From Halisarca cf. caerulea (lineage: Eukaryota; Porifera; Demospongiae; Chondrillida; Halisarcidae), in contig CAUJGJ010000444.1 of assembly GCA_963170055.1 (NCBI GenBank), positions 7,171,618 to 7,235,617 on the forward strand: a stretch of 64,000 nucleotides of DNA, given 5' to 3'. A program made the translations under genes and the position numbers. Below, in pieces: positions 1-9,589 of the stretch (positions within the stretch are counted from its first letter, which is position 1; every line of letters starts with the position of its first letter). The notes beneath the pieces were generated by a model. The model ran no database searches, had not been told where the DNA came from, and saw only the letters and a program-made list of their open reading frames with translations.

Positions 1-706
1 ACTGCTACAAAATAGATAAATTCAAATGAAATTATGAAACTGCAGATCTAGAGTAGTAAATGCCATGTGAAAGAGTTACAATACTGTATAAATTGACTGT
101 TCTTCACATTATCACATACAGGGGAGAAGGCATCTGTTCTTAGTATTCCAAACTTGGGGAAGTTAGAAGTCTTGTGAAGGCAGGTGTAAATATCTTGATT
201 GGAATGCAATCATTAGCCTTGTTTTGTTCGCTTACACTTGCCCTTCAGCAATAAAACATTCAGACATGACAATATTTGATCTCTGCAACTAATGATAAAT
301 GATACATAGTAAGCAACTCAGTGGAGGTAGACCCCATTATCCAAAGAAAAACAACCCAACCGAGTGCCACCAGATGATTGAACTAAGTCCAATATCAGCA
401 ACTGAGTCAAGCAAATTTGATATTCAGTACCCAATCAGTGATATTGAAGAACTAGGTGCATAATCTTTGTTTGAGCTTAAATCTAAGAAAAATCTGTACT
501 ACTACCTTACTACCCTATAGAAGGATGAACTGTCTATAGTCAACCTTCCAAAGGTTTCAAATCTACCACTAATTGCAAAAGTGTAGGACGATTTTGAAAG
601 TAAACACTGCAGAGTTTGCAATATGTGAATTTGATCTTGCAAGTTTCCTTACAAATGCATGAAACGTGTTTGTTCTCCACAAATAGACGCCCTGGGCGGG
701 GTATAT
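1..706. repeat. Diverged copy of the interior of the 14668-16296 element
   Basis: Positions about 280-660 align, with many substitutions, to about 15280-15680 inside the 18-bp-TIR element described below. Shared landmarks in the same order are AACTCAGTGGAGG, a GATATT(C)AG stretch and GTGCRTAATCTTTGTTTGA. No open coding frame of note is left here. The rest of the segment (1-280) shows nothing I recognise. Confidence 0.55.
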
Positions 707-814
707 AATAGTTATACAATGGCATTTGCGGAGTATGGATTTATACACGCACTCGCCCTCGGGTCTCGTGCGTGTATAATCCATACTCCACAAATTGCCA
801 TTGTATAACTATTA
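707..814. repeat. Foldback hairpin, about 50-bp arms
   Basis: The segment reads as a near-perfect inverted repeat: TAATAGTTATACAATGGCA at 707-725 is the exact reverse complement of 796-814, and pairing continues inward through the GGAGTATGGATT / AATCCATACTCC segment to a loop of the type CTCGCCCTCGGG. The loop resembles the loops of the hairpins near 31.7 and 35.6 kb, so this is probably a member of a foldback repeat family. Confidence 0.75.
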
Positions 815-947
815 CATATATATGTGTGTGTGTACTCTATGCATGTATATTCATGTAACATATCATAGTCCATGTGGTACTGTACAAAGCATAGAATTGA
901 AGCCACACTAGCCTATGCAAATGTATGTCACATTTCCTACTACACTT

Positions 948-990
948 TTAACCCTTTATTGTGGGACATGCGCGCTCGCTCACTTTTAAG
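948..990 (+). repeat. piggyBac-like terminus (TTAA + CCCTTTATTGTGG)
   Basis: TTAA at 948-951 is followed by CCCTTTATTGTGGGAC, the same sequence that starts the piggyBac-like element at 2501. TTAA target duplication and a CCC-start terminal repeat are hallmarks of piggyBac. No transposase or opposite end was recognised nearby, so this is a solo end or a MITE remnant. Confidence 0.5.
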
Positions 991-1137
991 GTACTCTTTG
1001 AAGTGTGCAAGAATATAATAGTATGTTACTGAATCCTAAAAGTAAAACACATCAGCACAGCATAGGCCAATAATATCAAGTCACATTTTATTTGGTATTC
1101 TTAGAAGTGTGTAAGAATATATGTTACTAAATCCTAA

Positions 1138-1287
1138 CAAGTAATTCGGGGAAAAAACTCGTGGGGCTGCCGCCCCTCGTCCCAAATTACTTGCAAATAT
1201 AGCGGTTTATCTTGGCAAAAATGGTATCAGGTTTTTGTTAAAGTCTTCTTTTCTTTCAGCAGCCATTTTTATTTGCCTACTTCCTGT

Positions 1288-1332
<45 letters not shown>

Positions 1333-1410
1333 GAATAGAGCATTACACTTCCGGAATTCGTAATGAAACTAATATAGGGGCCACCTGTGCCAGCCCCTAC
1401 AAATGTAACA
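1138..1410. repeat. Hairpin MITE, subfamily a (copy 1)
   Basis: Starts with the characteristic nested hairpin (AAGTAATTCG ... CTCGTGGGGCTGCCGCCCC ... AATTACTTGC), continues through an ATGGTATCAGGTTT segment and a (TA)n stretch at about 1292-1331, and ends in a GGAATTCGTAATGAAACTAA / ATAGGGGCCACC ... GCCCC segment. The same arrangement is seen, complete, at 55293-55660. The 1220-1400 part is also mirrored at about 58640-58830. Confidence 0.6.
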
Positions 1411-2084
1411 CATCAATACAACCATATGCTGAGAATATCATGCCACATCTCTTGTGAACAGACCACATTCTTCTACAGACTCACACATCACATCACAATC
1501 TGATTTCACCAAGAGGCCAGCCATAAGCTATGTTCACAAGTGGCAAAGTGATGTGAGGTCACGTATTTGCACAACACCACAAGCTGTTTTCCTCAGAAAG
1601 CATCAATTCCTGGAAATAATGATTATACATGACTGTTGGCTGTAAAGTGATAGTTACCACATGGCTCCTTAGGGAGTAACATGTCTAAGGAGGCCATGAC
1701 GTAACTACTTTATCTGCTTTTAAAATAGTAGACAACCCATCATTAGAATTACTTGTTTTATCCATGTTGGTATTCAACTGGCTGATGATAGCTGCCTGGC
1801 AACGTCCTAACCAAAGCAACAAGAAACCAAACACAAAATAATGATAGAGATATATGACATAACAATATGAGCTCACATTTGTAGCTTCTGAAATTAGTCA
1901 CATACAAAAATTGGGGAGTCAATTCTCACAATAATTGGAGGATGACCAGGCTCCATGTAGATAAGTGATAAAAACAAGGGGGCTGGAAATTTGAGAACAC
2001 ATAGGGCCAATACAAAATCTTGAAAATGCCCAAGATCATGTGCATTTGTGGTGTGGACTTCTCATTAGAATCCAATTAGGGAAA
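1411..2084. other. No recognisable feature
   Basis: I see no gene, repeat end or structured element that I can support in this stretch. Short open frames here have no recognisable similarity and no repeat of their own. Confidence 0.5.
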
Positions 2085-2294
2085 GATTCTAGTTTAAAAG
2101 ACTCATTGGCCGCCTATGGCCCTTGAAACTTGAATCGCTTGAAAATGGTTGTTATTGACTAAATTAACACTTCGAAAAACTCTTATAGTCTAAAAGACTC
2201 TTCGCTGATGAAATCGGGAGCAAACAAACAAATTTCACCAGAATATAGCTGAAAGATTATGTACCGACTTAGCGTCCATCATGTTGTTGACATA
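2085..2294. repeat. Hairpin MITE, subfamily b remnant
   Basis: Contains the GGCCGCC...GGCCCTTGAAACTTGAATCGCTTG hairpin half (here decayed), an ACTCTTCGCTGATGAAAT segment and CATGTTGTTGACATAT, in the same order as in the copies at 7387-7707 (inverted) and 57306-58211. The distal half with the (TA)n tract is missing. Confidence 0.6.
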
Positions 2295-2296
2295 TT

Positions 2297-2474
2297 CAAT
2301 CAAACCTTGCTATAGCGAACCCCCTCGGGACCCCTGAAAAGGTTCACTATATCAGGGTATTTATTATATCAGGGTTCATTTACAATAGAGTGAATAGGTG
2401 TACATTCTAAGATCTATGTTTGATATATCAGGGAGTTCATTGTATCCAGAGTTCATTATAACAAGGTTTGACTG
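2297..2474. mobile_element. Short Tigger-type MITE
   Basis: CAATCAAACCTTGCTATAGC at 2297 is mirrored by a segment ending CAAGGTTTGACTG at 2474, followed by TA. The interior repeats GTTCA(C/T)TATA(T/A)CAGGG. CAGTCAAACCT-like termini and TA target sites are typical of pogo/Tigger MITEs; the left end has decayed (CAA instead of CAG). Confidence 0.65.
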
Positions 2475-2500
2475 TATATAGTCTCGTTTACACTAGGCTT

Positions 2501-2616
2501 TTAACCCTTTATTGTGGACGAGCCACTATAGTGGCTCATGCGTGACCGCTGTATGTTGTGGAACAAGCCGTACAATTACGTCATCCATGTGTGGACGAGC
2601 CACTATAGTGGCTCGT
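2501..2616 (+). repeat. piggyBac-like 5' terminus with two palindromes
   Basis: TTAA at 2501-2504 is followed by CCCTTTATTGTGGACG. Immediately inside lie two perfect palindromes sharing the half GAGCCACTA: 18 bp at 2520-2537 and 22 bp at 2595-2616 (half-site ACGAGCCACTA). They stand about 75 bp apart and upstream of the piggyBac-like open frame at 2896, the position expected for terminal transposase-binding repeats. Confidence 0.6.
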
Positions 2617-2895
2617 TTTTTGAAATGTATTTTACGAGCGACTACAAGTTCTTTTGCTTAATTTTTGCCTATACCGTTGACTTTCATGTTTATCAAGCAC
2701 AATTAGCAGTTTAGGTATCGGAAAAGAACCACCAATCACCCACACAAGGTAGGTTTCTACGCCGTGTAGCCGATCGGAACATATGGTCAGAACATCTGAT
2801 ACTTTCCCACACAAGCCCTCTAAAACCTCGTCATATGTATTCCTAAACATGAATAGGCGGAAAAAGTAACCTGTAGACCTATTCTGAGCTCCAAC

Positions 2896-3313
2896 ATGGC
2901 TCGACAAATGAGACCAGAAGACATAGCGTGTATGGTTGAGGAACCTGACTGGGAAAACTCGGACGCTAGCTCAGACGAAGACGACGACGACTATTTTCAG
3001 GCCGGTTTGCCACCTCTTGACCCTCTCCAGCAGGCACAGAGTAGCACTGAGCCAGATGAAGAACCCGTTGACGTGCCACCAACACCTAGAGAAGACTACT
3101 CCGTGGATGAGACTAACATTGCACGTGGTACAACCGTCACTTCCCCGTCCACTTCCTCTACCAGTTCCAGCACGCTTCCTGTCACATTCGACAGCCCTGT
3201 GGGTCCTGCAATTGATATGCCAAGCACATCTACTGCATTGGATGTCTTCAACCTTACATTTGGAAACAACATAATGGAAATGCTGGTTGAACAAACAAAC
3301 TTATATGCCATTT
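2896..3313 (+). pseudogene. piggyBac-like transposase, N-terminal fragment
   Basis: A 154-codon frame starts with an acidic region (residues about 15-32 rich in Asp/Glu, including DEDDDDYF), passes through a Ser/Thr/Pro-rich linker and reaches LDVFNLTFGNNIMEMLVEQT followed by NLYA, which matches the start of the piggyBac DDE_Tnp_1_7 domain (F..F....... VEQTNLYA). The match stops right there and the frame closes at 3360, so the catalytic core is missing. Frame, acidic N terminus and the TTAA terminus at 2501 agree. C-terminal piggyBac pieces occur far away at 55663 and 58430. Confidence 0.7.
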
Positions 3314-3433
3314 ATTACTTATTCTGTGGGCCTCATAGTGAAAGATGTATGTTAAGCTAATGTAGTCTGCTGCAGCCTAAATACACTACAGTTTCCACTG
3401 GAGAGCGACTAAAGGCAATTTGAGTCCAAATGA

Positions 3434-4119
3434 GGGTTTCCATAATGTGTGGGAGCCATTGATGGATCACACATTTCTATTGCAACTCCTCAGGAGCATC
3501 CAGCCGATTATCATAATAGAAAGAGTTGGCACTCCCCTGCATTGCAAGGGGTTGTTGATCATGAACTTCAATTCTGGAAAGTCAACGTTGGTTGGCCAGG
3601 CAGGGTGCATGATGCCAGAGTATTCAGTAATTCTACTCTGTTTGAAAAAGCACAGGCAGGGACTTTACTGCCCAATACACCTTGTTGGTTGAATGGAGTA
3701 AGCGTTCCCTTGTGATTTTAGGTGATCCAGCCTATCCATTGCCACCTTGGCTAATGAAGCTGTACGTTCAACATGGAAATATAACTAGTCAAAAAAGGGC
3801 TTTTAACTATTGTTTAAGTTGGGCTCGTATGGTGATTGAGAATGCATTTGGTCGTCTCAAAGATCATCAGAGGTGCTTATTGAAACGTAACGATATCGCA
3901 ACGGAAGACATACCCACTGTAATCACTGCTTGTTGTGTACTTCACAACATATGTGAAGTACATAGGGATGAATTTAACGATGCATGGCTTGAAGAAAATC
4001 CTGAAACACACCATGTGACATCAGCTTTGTCCTATTCTGTGCCTGCATCCTTGAACTCAGCAACTGTTACATCAGAAGCTATCAGAAGTGCCATTAGAGA
4101 TCATATTGTCCCTTCATGA
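3434..4119 (+). pseudogene. PIF/Harbinger transposase (HARBI1-like), frameshifted
   Basis: Reading across frames gives the DDE_Tnp_4 core: GAIDGSHISI (first Asp, near 3455), GWPGRVHDARVF (second Asp, near 3600), VILGDPAYPLPPW (near 3718) and MVIENAFGRLK (Glu, near 3840), followed by the usual C-terminal CCVLHNIC segment. Two single-base deletions break it: one just before GAIDG (after FHNV, about 3444) and one between NGVSVPL and VILGDP (about 3713). Both are needed to reach the family consensus, so this is a pseudogene. It encodes the nuclease of a DNA transposon. No target duplication was resolved. Confidence 0.85.
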
Positions 4120-4130
4120 TAATATCAGTA

Positions 4131-4308
4131 CAGTGAACCCTGTCTTAAAGACCACCTGTATAGAAGGACCACCTGTCTATAGAGACCACTATGGACTGGA
4201 CCGGAAACCATTAGAACAATACTATTGCACCTCTACGTAAGGATTACCTGCCTACAAAGACCACAATTACTTGGTCCCTTGGGTGGTCTCTATATACAGG
4301 TTTCACTG
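4131..4308. mobile_element. Tigger-type MITE, 178 bp, TA duplication
   Basis: Begins CAGTGAACCCTGTCTTAAAG and ends in the reverse complement of CAGTGAAACCTGTATATAGA. TA flanks both ends (4129-4130 and 4309-4310). The interior repeats GACCACCTGTMTATAGA. It has no coding capacity. Confidence 0.85.
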
Positions 4309-4339
4309 TATATATATAGATTGAGATTGTATCGATTGA

Positions 4340-5001
4340 TCAAGAAGGACATTAGAATGACTGAACCCTACCTACTTTCTATTTCTAATCCTAAGATTAG
4401 ACAAGCCTTTACTAAATTCCGCCTATCTGATCACAAACTCCTCATTGAATCTGGCCGACACTGCAAGCCTCCGACACCTGTCAATGACAGACTATGTACA
4501 TTATGCCAATTACAGGCTATAGAAGACGAGATACATTTTTTGATTGATTGCAATTTCTATCAAAATTTGAGGTTCCCGCTCATGCAATTAGCCACCAATA
4601 TCAATCCCTACTTTAATTATTTGTGTTCTATAGACAAATTCATCTTCTTAATGTGTATTCCCAACCTATCTATTGTAAATCAAACTGCATATTTTATATA
4701 TAAGGCCATGCAACTTAGATTTTCTCACTTGTCCCCTCCTGCCTAATTATTATATTTTATATCAGTCTTAGTATGTCACCTGTCCAGTAATGTTGGCTGT
4801 GCTCCCTGTGTTTAGATGTTGTTGTTCATTCCTTTCAATTGTAACAGTTCTTGTTCATTGTCTTTCGGTTGTTTTTATCGCACCTTCTTGTACTATGCAT
4901 TATTTTATCTGATTCTGCCTGCTGTCTTGCAGGATGCAATGATTTATTCTGCTGAGGTCAAGGGCCGTTTTGGCTATGACCAGTGATGATTATTATTATT
5001 A
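4340..5001 (+). pseudogene. 5'-truncated non-LTR retrotransposon (LINE), ORF2 C terminus
   Basis: An open frame to 4746 encodes about 135 residues of the usual C-terminal tail of invertebrate LINE reverse transcriptases: RQAFTKFRLSDHKLLIESGR, then the zinc-knuckle-like LCTLCQLQAIEDEIHFLIDC with NFYQNLRF. No reverse transcriptase core remains. A 3' UTR of about 240 bp ends in (ATT)n at about 4987-5001, a typical LINE tail. The 5' end abuts the MITE at 4308. Dead on arrival by 5' truncation. Confidence 0.75.
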
Positions 5002-5005
5002 TATA

Positions 5006-5514
5006 AGTGCCCCACATGTAGCACCCAACCAAATGTGTAGTGAATGGTATGACAGGGGTGTAGCAGTGTGTGCCAGGTTGGTCAGGCAAATTGCCTTAAC
5101 ATTTTGGGTATTGTGTACCATTTTGTAAGCAGTCTTCATACTTCTTTGTTTGGTGAGAAATGTAGTCTAAGTTCATGAATATTTAGCCATATCAGTCAAA
5201 TTATCAGTTTATTTCAGGGATACTAAAATAAGGGCGATGGGTGATTGCGCAATCAAAAAATGGCGATTTTTTAACGGTGACTGTTTAACAAGCTTGAAAA
5301 ATGCCATTTTATGAACGAATCAACGCTATCTCCACTTATTCTAAAAAAAACTTACTAATTGTCACTATTATTATCTATTGAAAGGTAAATCTTTCAATAG
5401 TCCTGGAAAGATATGAAAAATCTATTTACCTTTCTTCCCTAACCTGAATTTGTTGGTCCGGCAGTAGCCGGCCTGCCTGACCTTGCGCTACGCCTATGTA
5501 TGAAGAGTGAGAGG
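5006..5514. other. No recognisable feature
   Basis: AT-rich sequence with a small imperfect hairpin around 5380-5440 (GAAAGGTAAATCTTTC and its partial mirror ATTTACCTTTC). I recognise no gene or transposon end. Confidence 0.4.
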
Positions 5515-6422
5515 AGTGAGAAACAGGTGAAAGAATATTATGGTTTTGTGGAAGAGTGAGAGGTCTTCAAAGTGCTGACATCATCAAAGGGCACATTGTT
5601 TAATTGTCAGCTGTTTGGGCATGATCCCTGTCACTGGGGCTGCCCAAGCATACTGGCTCATCTTCTTACTGATGAGAGGCTATCAAGACCTCTTCCACTG
5701 CAAAAACCAAGCTGTTGCTTTGGTCGGTTTCCACATGTGCTGGATGGAGATCCACTGCCCAAAATAATGGCTTTGGCTGAGATTTTTTGTCCGCACTTTC
5801 TTTGTCCTTATTAGTTTCTTGCTGTTCTTGGCTCTAGCGCTGCTTCTGGGGCTGTTGCTACTGCAGGGGATCACTCATGATAGCTATATAATGCTCTGCG
5901 TTGAGCTAGATAGTTAATACTGCCCCAGGTACAATGTCGATGCGTTCATCAAGGATATGCGTCACATTGATGGTGGTCAGCTTCCTTATATCTGTGGAAT
6001 CTGGCCAATCCACTTGAATTTCATTCTTCTTTCTTTCTGTCGCCTATTCCTCTATCTTTCAAAGACTCACATTCAAGTTTCAATCAAATTTATGGAACAG
6101 CACGAATTGGTAATATCACGTTCACGCTCCAGCATTGAAAGTGTAAATTGTGTGAGCACCCCAGGCACTCACAAAAATCTGTGAGAACGAATGCAGGCAG
6201 CCCATGGTTTGCTGTAACAAGATATTTAATCACTACTGCATATATACTCATATATATATATATATATATATATATACACTTACAATGTTTTTGATTAGGA
6301 CATTGCTACTTGGCCTAAGACCCTGTACTTGCTAGATGTTGGTGTAGAATGATATTGCCTCTGCTTAGATAAACACAATATATCATTGTCTCCGTCTGTA
6401 TGATGATGAAAGTATCCAATGT
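5515..6422. repeat. Duplicated intergenic segment (pair of about 25890-26405)
   Basis: GAGGTCTTCAAAGTGCTGAC, then GATCCCTGTCACTGGGGCTG with CCCAAGCATACTGGCTCATC, and later GAGCACCCCAGGCACT and GATATTGCYTYTGCTTAGA all recur in the same order at about 25910-26340. The segment therefore belongs to the tandem gene array and predates its breakup. It includes a (TA)n tract at about 6252-6275. Short frames here are non-coding shadows. Confidence 0.75.
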
Positions 6423-6515
6423 GTATGCAATAGGGAAGGTGACTACATAGAAGTGAAGGCACACCAACTCAACAACCTAATGAAAAGGTATATAGCTACA
6501 TATGAAGTCCCTTGA
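6423..6515 (+). pseudogene. C-terminal exon remnant of a fourth array gene
   Basis: The frame ending TGA at 6513-6515 encodes NREGDYIEVKAHQLNNLMKR followed by YIATYEVP, matching the C-terminal tail of copy B (NRQGDYMEVKANHINNLMKG, YITIHEVP) residue for residue in length. No upstream exon of this unit survives between here and the window start. This indicates the array once had at least one more member upstream of copy A. Confidence 0.8.
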
Positions 6516-6735
6516 AATAGGAGTAAGGACCATACCATAGAGAAAGTCCCTTGAAAAAGAAGCAAGGACCATACCATAGATGAAGTCCCTTGAAATAGGA
6601 GTAAGGACCATACCATAGATGAAGTCCCTTAAAATAGGAGTAAGAACCATACCATAGATGAAGTCTCTTGAAATATGAGTAAGAACTATATCATAGATGA
6701 AGTCCCTTGAAATAGGAGTAAAAGGATCATACAAG
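6500..6735. repeat. Minisatellite, about 42-bp unit, about 5-6 copies
   Basis: Tandem copies of ATAGATGAAGTCCCTTGAAA followed by TAGGAGTAAGGACCATACC. The array begins exactly on the stop-codon region of the gene remnant above; copies A (about 26450) and B (about 40710) have only one unit at the corresponding position. The reverse strand reads open with a 14-residue period, but this is a by-product of the repeat. Confidence 0.85.
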
Positions 6736-7240
6736 TGTGGTCTTAAAACTAGGAAACAGTTTCAGGCTTCATATTGCACAAATGCTTCTTTCACTACAAC
6801 AGGTGAACAACAGGTGAACAACACTTACAATGAAAGAGGACCTACATGTGGTATAAGAATACTATATAAGTGCTTAATTCATCTGAAATTTAAACAACAC
6901 TTACAATGGAAGAGGACCTACATGTGGTGTGAAAACACTATAAGTGCTTACCCTCATCTGAAATGTATTGTGTACTGGTGCACACAGGTAACATAAACCA
7001 TGTCAAAACAAGAGTTGTAAACTTATTATGAAATTATCACCTTCTGCTTGAAATTTGAGGAAAATTACATAACAATATCCTACTTGGTGGAGTTAAATCT
7101 GTATTTAGGTGTTGAAGTCCTTAAATCTCCATAACCACAGAGCTAGACTACCTAACACCTGTGAATGGATAGCATCAACTGATATTAATGCATGCACACA
7201 TTGCAATAATAGCTGTCCAGATTCCTATGCATAGTAAATT
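6736..7240. repeat. 3' flank of the lost array gene
   Basis: AAGTGTGGTCYTA, CAGGCTTCATATTGCACAA, GAAAGAGGACCTACATGTGG and AACCACAGAGCTAGACTACC recur downstream of copies A (26730-27050) and B (40740-41160). It ends in a TGTCCAGAYTCCTATGCAT segment also present at 41150, just before the upstream region of copy C. Confidence 0.75.
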
Positions 7241-7386
7241 TGGTGATCTTTGAAGGTACAAGGTTCACACACACATACCGTATTTGTTCGAATAGAAGCC
7301 CCGATCTCTATTTCCTTGTGTAAGGTTTTGACCAGACCTCTATTCAAGCCCAGCCTTTACTTGCGCCTGGCTTCTATTTTTTTTGG

Positions 7387-7451
7387 GCCGCCAGAAGGCG
7401 GCCCTATATTGTTTTTATTTTCACCGGAAGTGTCCGGAACGTCCAGAACGA

Positions 7452-7515
<64 letters not shown>

Positions 7516-7707
7516 AACAACATGGCGGATGCAAAGTCGGTACATAATCTTTCAGCTATATTTCGGTAAAATTCATTCGTTCGCTTCTGATTTTATCAGC
7601 GAAGAGTCTTTTCAACCAGAAGAGTTCTTCGAAGACGATTTCCAAGCGATTCGAGTTTCCAGGGCTGTGGGCGGCCCACGAGTTTTTTAAACTCGAATCG
7701 CTTGTTC
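7387..7707 (-). repeat. Hairpin MITE, subfamily b, with (TA)n
   Basis: Reads GGCCGCC..GGCGGCC, TTTTCACCGGAAGTGTCCG, GATGTCTA, a (TA)n tract at about 7456-7511, CAACATGGCGGATGCAAAG, ATTTTATCAGCGAAGAGTCT and the terminal hairpin with ACTCGAATCGCTTG at 7691-7705. It is the inverse of the 57306-58211 copy. An open frame crossing the (TA)n tract is an artefact of the repeat. Confidence 0.7.
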
Positions 7708-7714
7708 TATTTAT

Positions 7715-8036
7715 TCTATATTGCTTTCATTTGGACTTCCGGTGTGTAATGCCCGTCCAATATATATATATATATAATATGGATTTGAAGAAAAGTCTTA
7801 TAATAGAGAATTTATATAATAGTAATAGAGAAGTATGAATTTATACAGGAATGAGTTATAGGACTTGTTTTGAAAACAATTGCCAAATATGGCAATTGCT
7901 TTCAAAACAATCACCCAGTTACAATAAACAGTATGTTCTATGAATTTTCAGCTGTGCACTTACACTCCAATCCTTTGCAAGTGATTCGAGTGCATGGGGC
8001 GGCGGCCCCCACAAGTTTTAATCAAATTACTTGTTA
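7715..8036 (-). repeat. Hairpin MITE, subfamily a (copy 2), nearly complete
   Basis: Inverse orientation of the 55293-55660 copy: TTTGGACTTCCGGTGTGTAA, (TA)n, TTTGAAGAAAAGTCTTATAA, AGAGAAGTATGAATTTATAC, a TTGTTTTGAAAACAATTGCC hairpin, GTTCAGCTGTGCACTTAC and the terminal hairpin ending AATTACTTG near 8036. Confidence 0.75.
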
Positions 8037-8164
8037 AGTACAGGAAATAATAATAGATAATGGCTGACAATAGACTGTTGTGCACTTTTGAAAAGGAAAG
8101 TGTTGTTAGAGAACACCACTTGTACAAGGCTGCCTGGCTATCCTTTGTTTGAGAAGAACTTTAA

Positions 8165-9167
8165 CCCTCTGACCCACGCCAGGGCCACATTTAGGGGGGG
8201 CGGGGGGGGGGGGGGGGGCATTTGCCCCCCCTTGGAGATATTTTGCCCCCCGTTGCAGATCTGCTGCCTCCCTAAACTTGTATCTCAGCATATACACTAA
8301 GGGTTCCTGAAAGGTAGAATTTACTGGAAAATGGATAAAAAAACAAGCTTTTATGCTATAATTTTGAAAAATTTTCTCAAGACCACTGTCACCAATCCCT
8401 TAACCCCCTTGAATTGTACATAAATAGCATTGTTACCTACTCTATAATACCCCCTCCCCATACATAGCATTGCCACCTATAATACACCCCCCCCCCCCCC
8501 CCCCCAGTCTCTGTAGACCTATATTGTACCTCCCATATTGCATTGCCCCCCCCCTAAGATTTTAGGAAGCTCAATTTGCCCCCCCCCCCCCCTAGCTCCG
8601 AATCCTGTATGCAGCCCTGCACGCCCATAGCAAATAGGGAACTATACTTCCAAAACTTTCAGAATATTTTCCAGATGAAATGAAAGAGCAACGACTTAGC
8701 TATCATATCTGTAGGAAGGTAGAACGGATAAGATAGGATACCTTTTGATAGAAACTTGAAAGAATTCACTTGAAAAAAGCTGAGAAACAGGCTATTGAAA
8801 ACCGAGCAAATTTGCGTTTTAGCTCAAAAAGAAGCTGTAACTCATTTATAGAAACTCGGAACAATTTGTGCTTTCTATCAAACTATAGCTGAGAGCGTAA
8901 GTTACAAGATGATACCATAGTTGACACTGTTCCATTGCTGTGAAGTCTGGAAAATATTTGTAAAGTCCAAAAATCTGATACAAGGTGTGCACAAAGGACA
9001 TTTTCGGCCTAGGTTGATCTTCAGTGTAAGGCTTGCTATCATGTTTGGTACTAGTTACTAGTTTGTAGCTCTATGAATTCTGTATAAAATGATACACAAT
9101 TTGTGCTGATACGAGCTATGAAAAGCCAGTAAACGCCTGTTGAATTTTAAGTGCACGAGTCAGAGGG
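8165..9167. mobile_element. TTAA-flanked DNA element, 1003 bp, CCCTCTGAC termini
   Basis: TTAA at 8161-8164 and 9168-9171 flank inverted ends CCCTCTGAC and GTCAGAGGG. A TTAA duplication with CCC-start termini suggests a non-autonomous piggyBac-type element. It has no transposase frame. It is inserted into a pogo-like N-terminal fragment (9172-9307) and itself carries the G-rich element at 8180-8619. Confidence 0.8.
8180..8619. mobile_element. Nested G/C-tract MITE, 440 bp, 5-bp duplication CACGC
   Basis: Starts CAGGGCCACATTTAG plus a run of about 25 G (one C interruption) and ends with C-runs, CTAGCTCCGAATCC and GCAGCCCTG. CACGC stands directly outside both ends (8175-8179 and 8620-8624). 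The ends resemble the element at 50751-51595, which also has a 5-bp duplication. Long G and C tracts (about 8196-8218, 8479-8505, 8580-8592) may form quadruplexes and are prone to assembly error. Confidence 0.75.
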
Positions 9168-9171
9168 TTAA

Positions 9172-9307
9172 GTAATAGCAGAGAACCATCAGCACACTTC
9201 TTCCATTTAAAATAAACAGTGTTGTTTGCCAATTCTTTAGTGGTCTTTTTCACACACCCTGTCATTTTTAACTTGAATTCAATGTCATATGGCTTTCTCT
9301 TGTACAT
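9172..9307 (-). pseudogene. pogo/Tigger-like transposase, N-terminal fragment
   Basis: From 9307 on the minus strand the frame gives MYKRKPYDIEFKLKMTGCVK followed by KTTKELANNTVYFKWKK, resembling the N-terminal helix-turn-helix start of pogo-like transposases (KR.SY..EFKL......). It is cut at 9171 by the TTAA element. No catalytic part is seen on the other side, so function is lost. Confidence 0.45.
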
Positions 9308-9589
9308 TTTAGAGAGTTACACTGCAATCTGACGCCTTGTTTTTCGTTCGTTTTTGTTTCTTCTTCTTTGCCTTTAAATTGTTCTTCTTTGACAATATCT
9401 CCGAAGGATGGCTGTATCGGTATGCCTAAGGCTTCAGAAGGCCTTAGTGCCTAAACAACTAAAACTCATACTGCACGAAATCGATCGAAAAGAAGTTCTT
9501 CGTGCGGGTTTGCATAGGCAGATTTTCTGTCAAAACGTTCCGTAGTACGAGGTCAGAGGGGCGCTTATTTACCGTAAATGGAGGGTTAA

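Noticed and set aside
2971..3294. 107-codon minus-strand frame opposite the piggyBac N terminus
   Set aside because: It is the complement of a low-complexity acidic and Ser-rich coding stretch and has no recognisable domain.
3690..3722. A 24-bp intron joining the two Harbinger frames
   Set aside because: GTAAG...TTTTAG borders exist, but removing them would delete family-typical VSVPLVIL residues; a one-base deletion explains it better.
6477..6734. 85-codon minus-strand frame with a 14-residue period
   Set aside because: A by-product of a 42-bp minisatellite; the unit length is a multiple of three, so it stays open by chance.
6500..6735. Possible CRISPR-like array
   Set aside because: Units are contiguous without unique spacers, and the window is eukaryotic.
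7250..7690. 146-codon plus-strand frame through a YIYIYI stretch, and its minus-strand partner
   Set aside because: The open reading comes from a (TA)n tract inside a MITE; the flanks are recognised repeat sequence.
8088..8300. Poly-Gly / poly-Pro frames on both strands
   Set aside because: They arise from a homopolymer G tract in a MITE, where sequence length is also unreliable.
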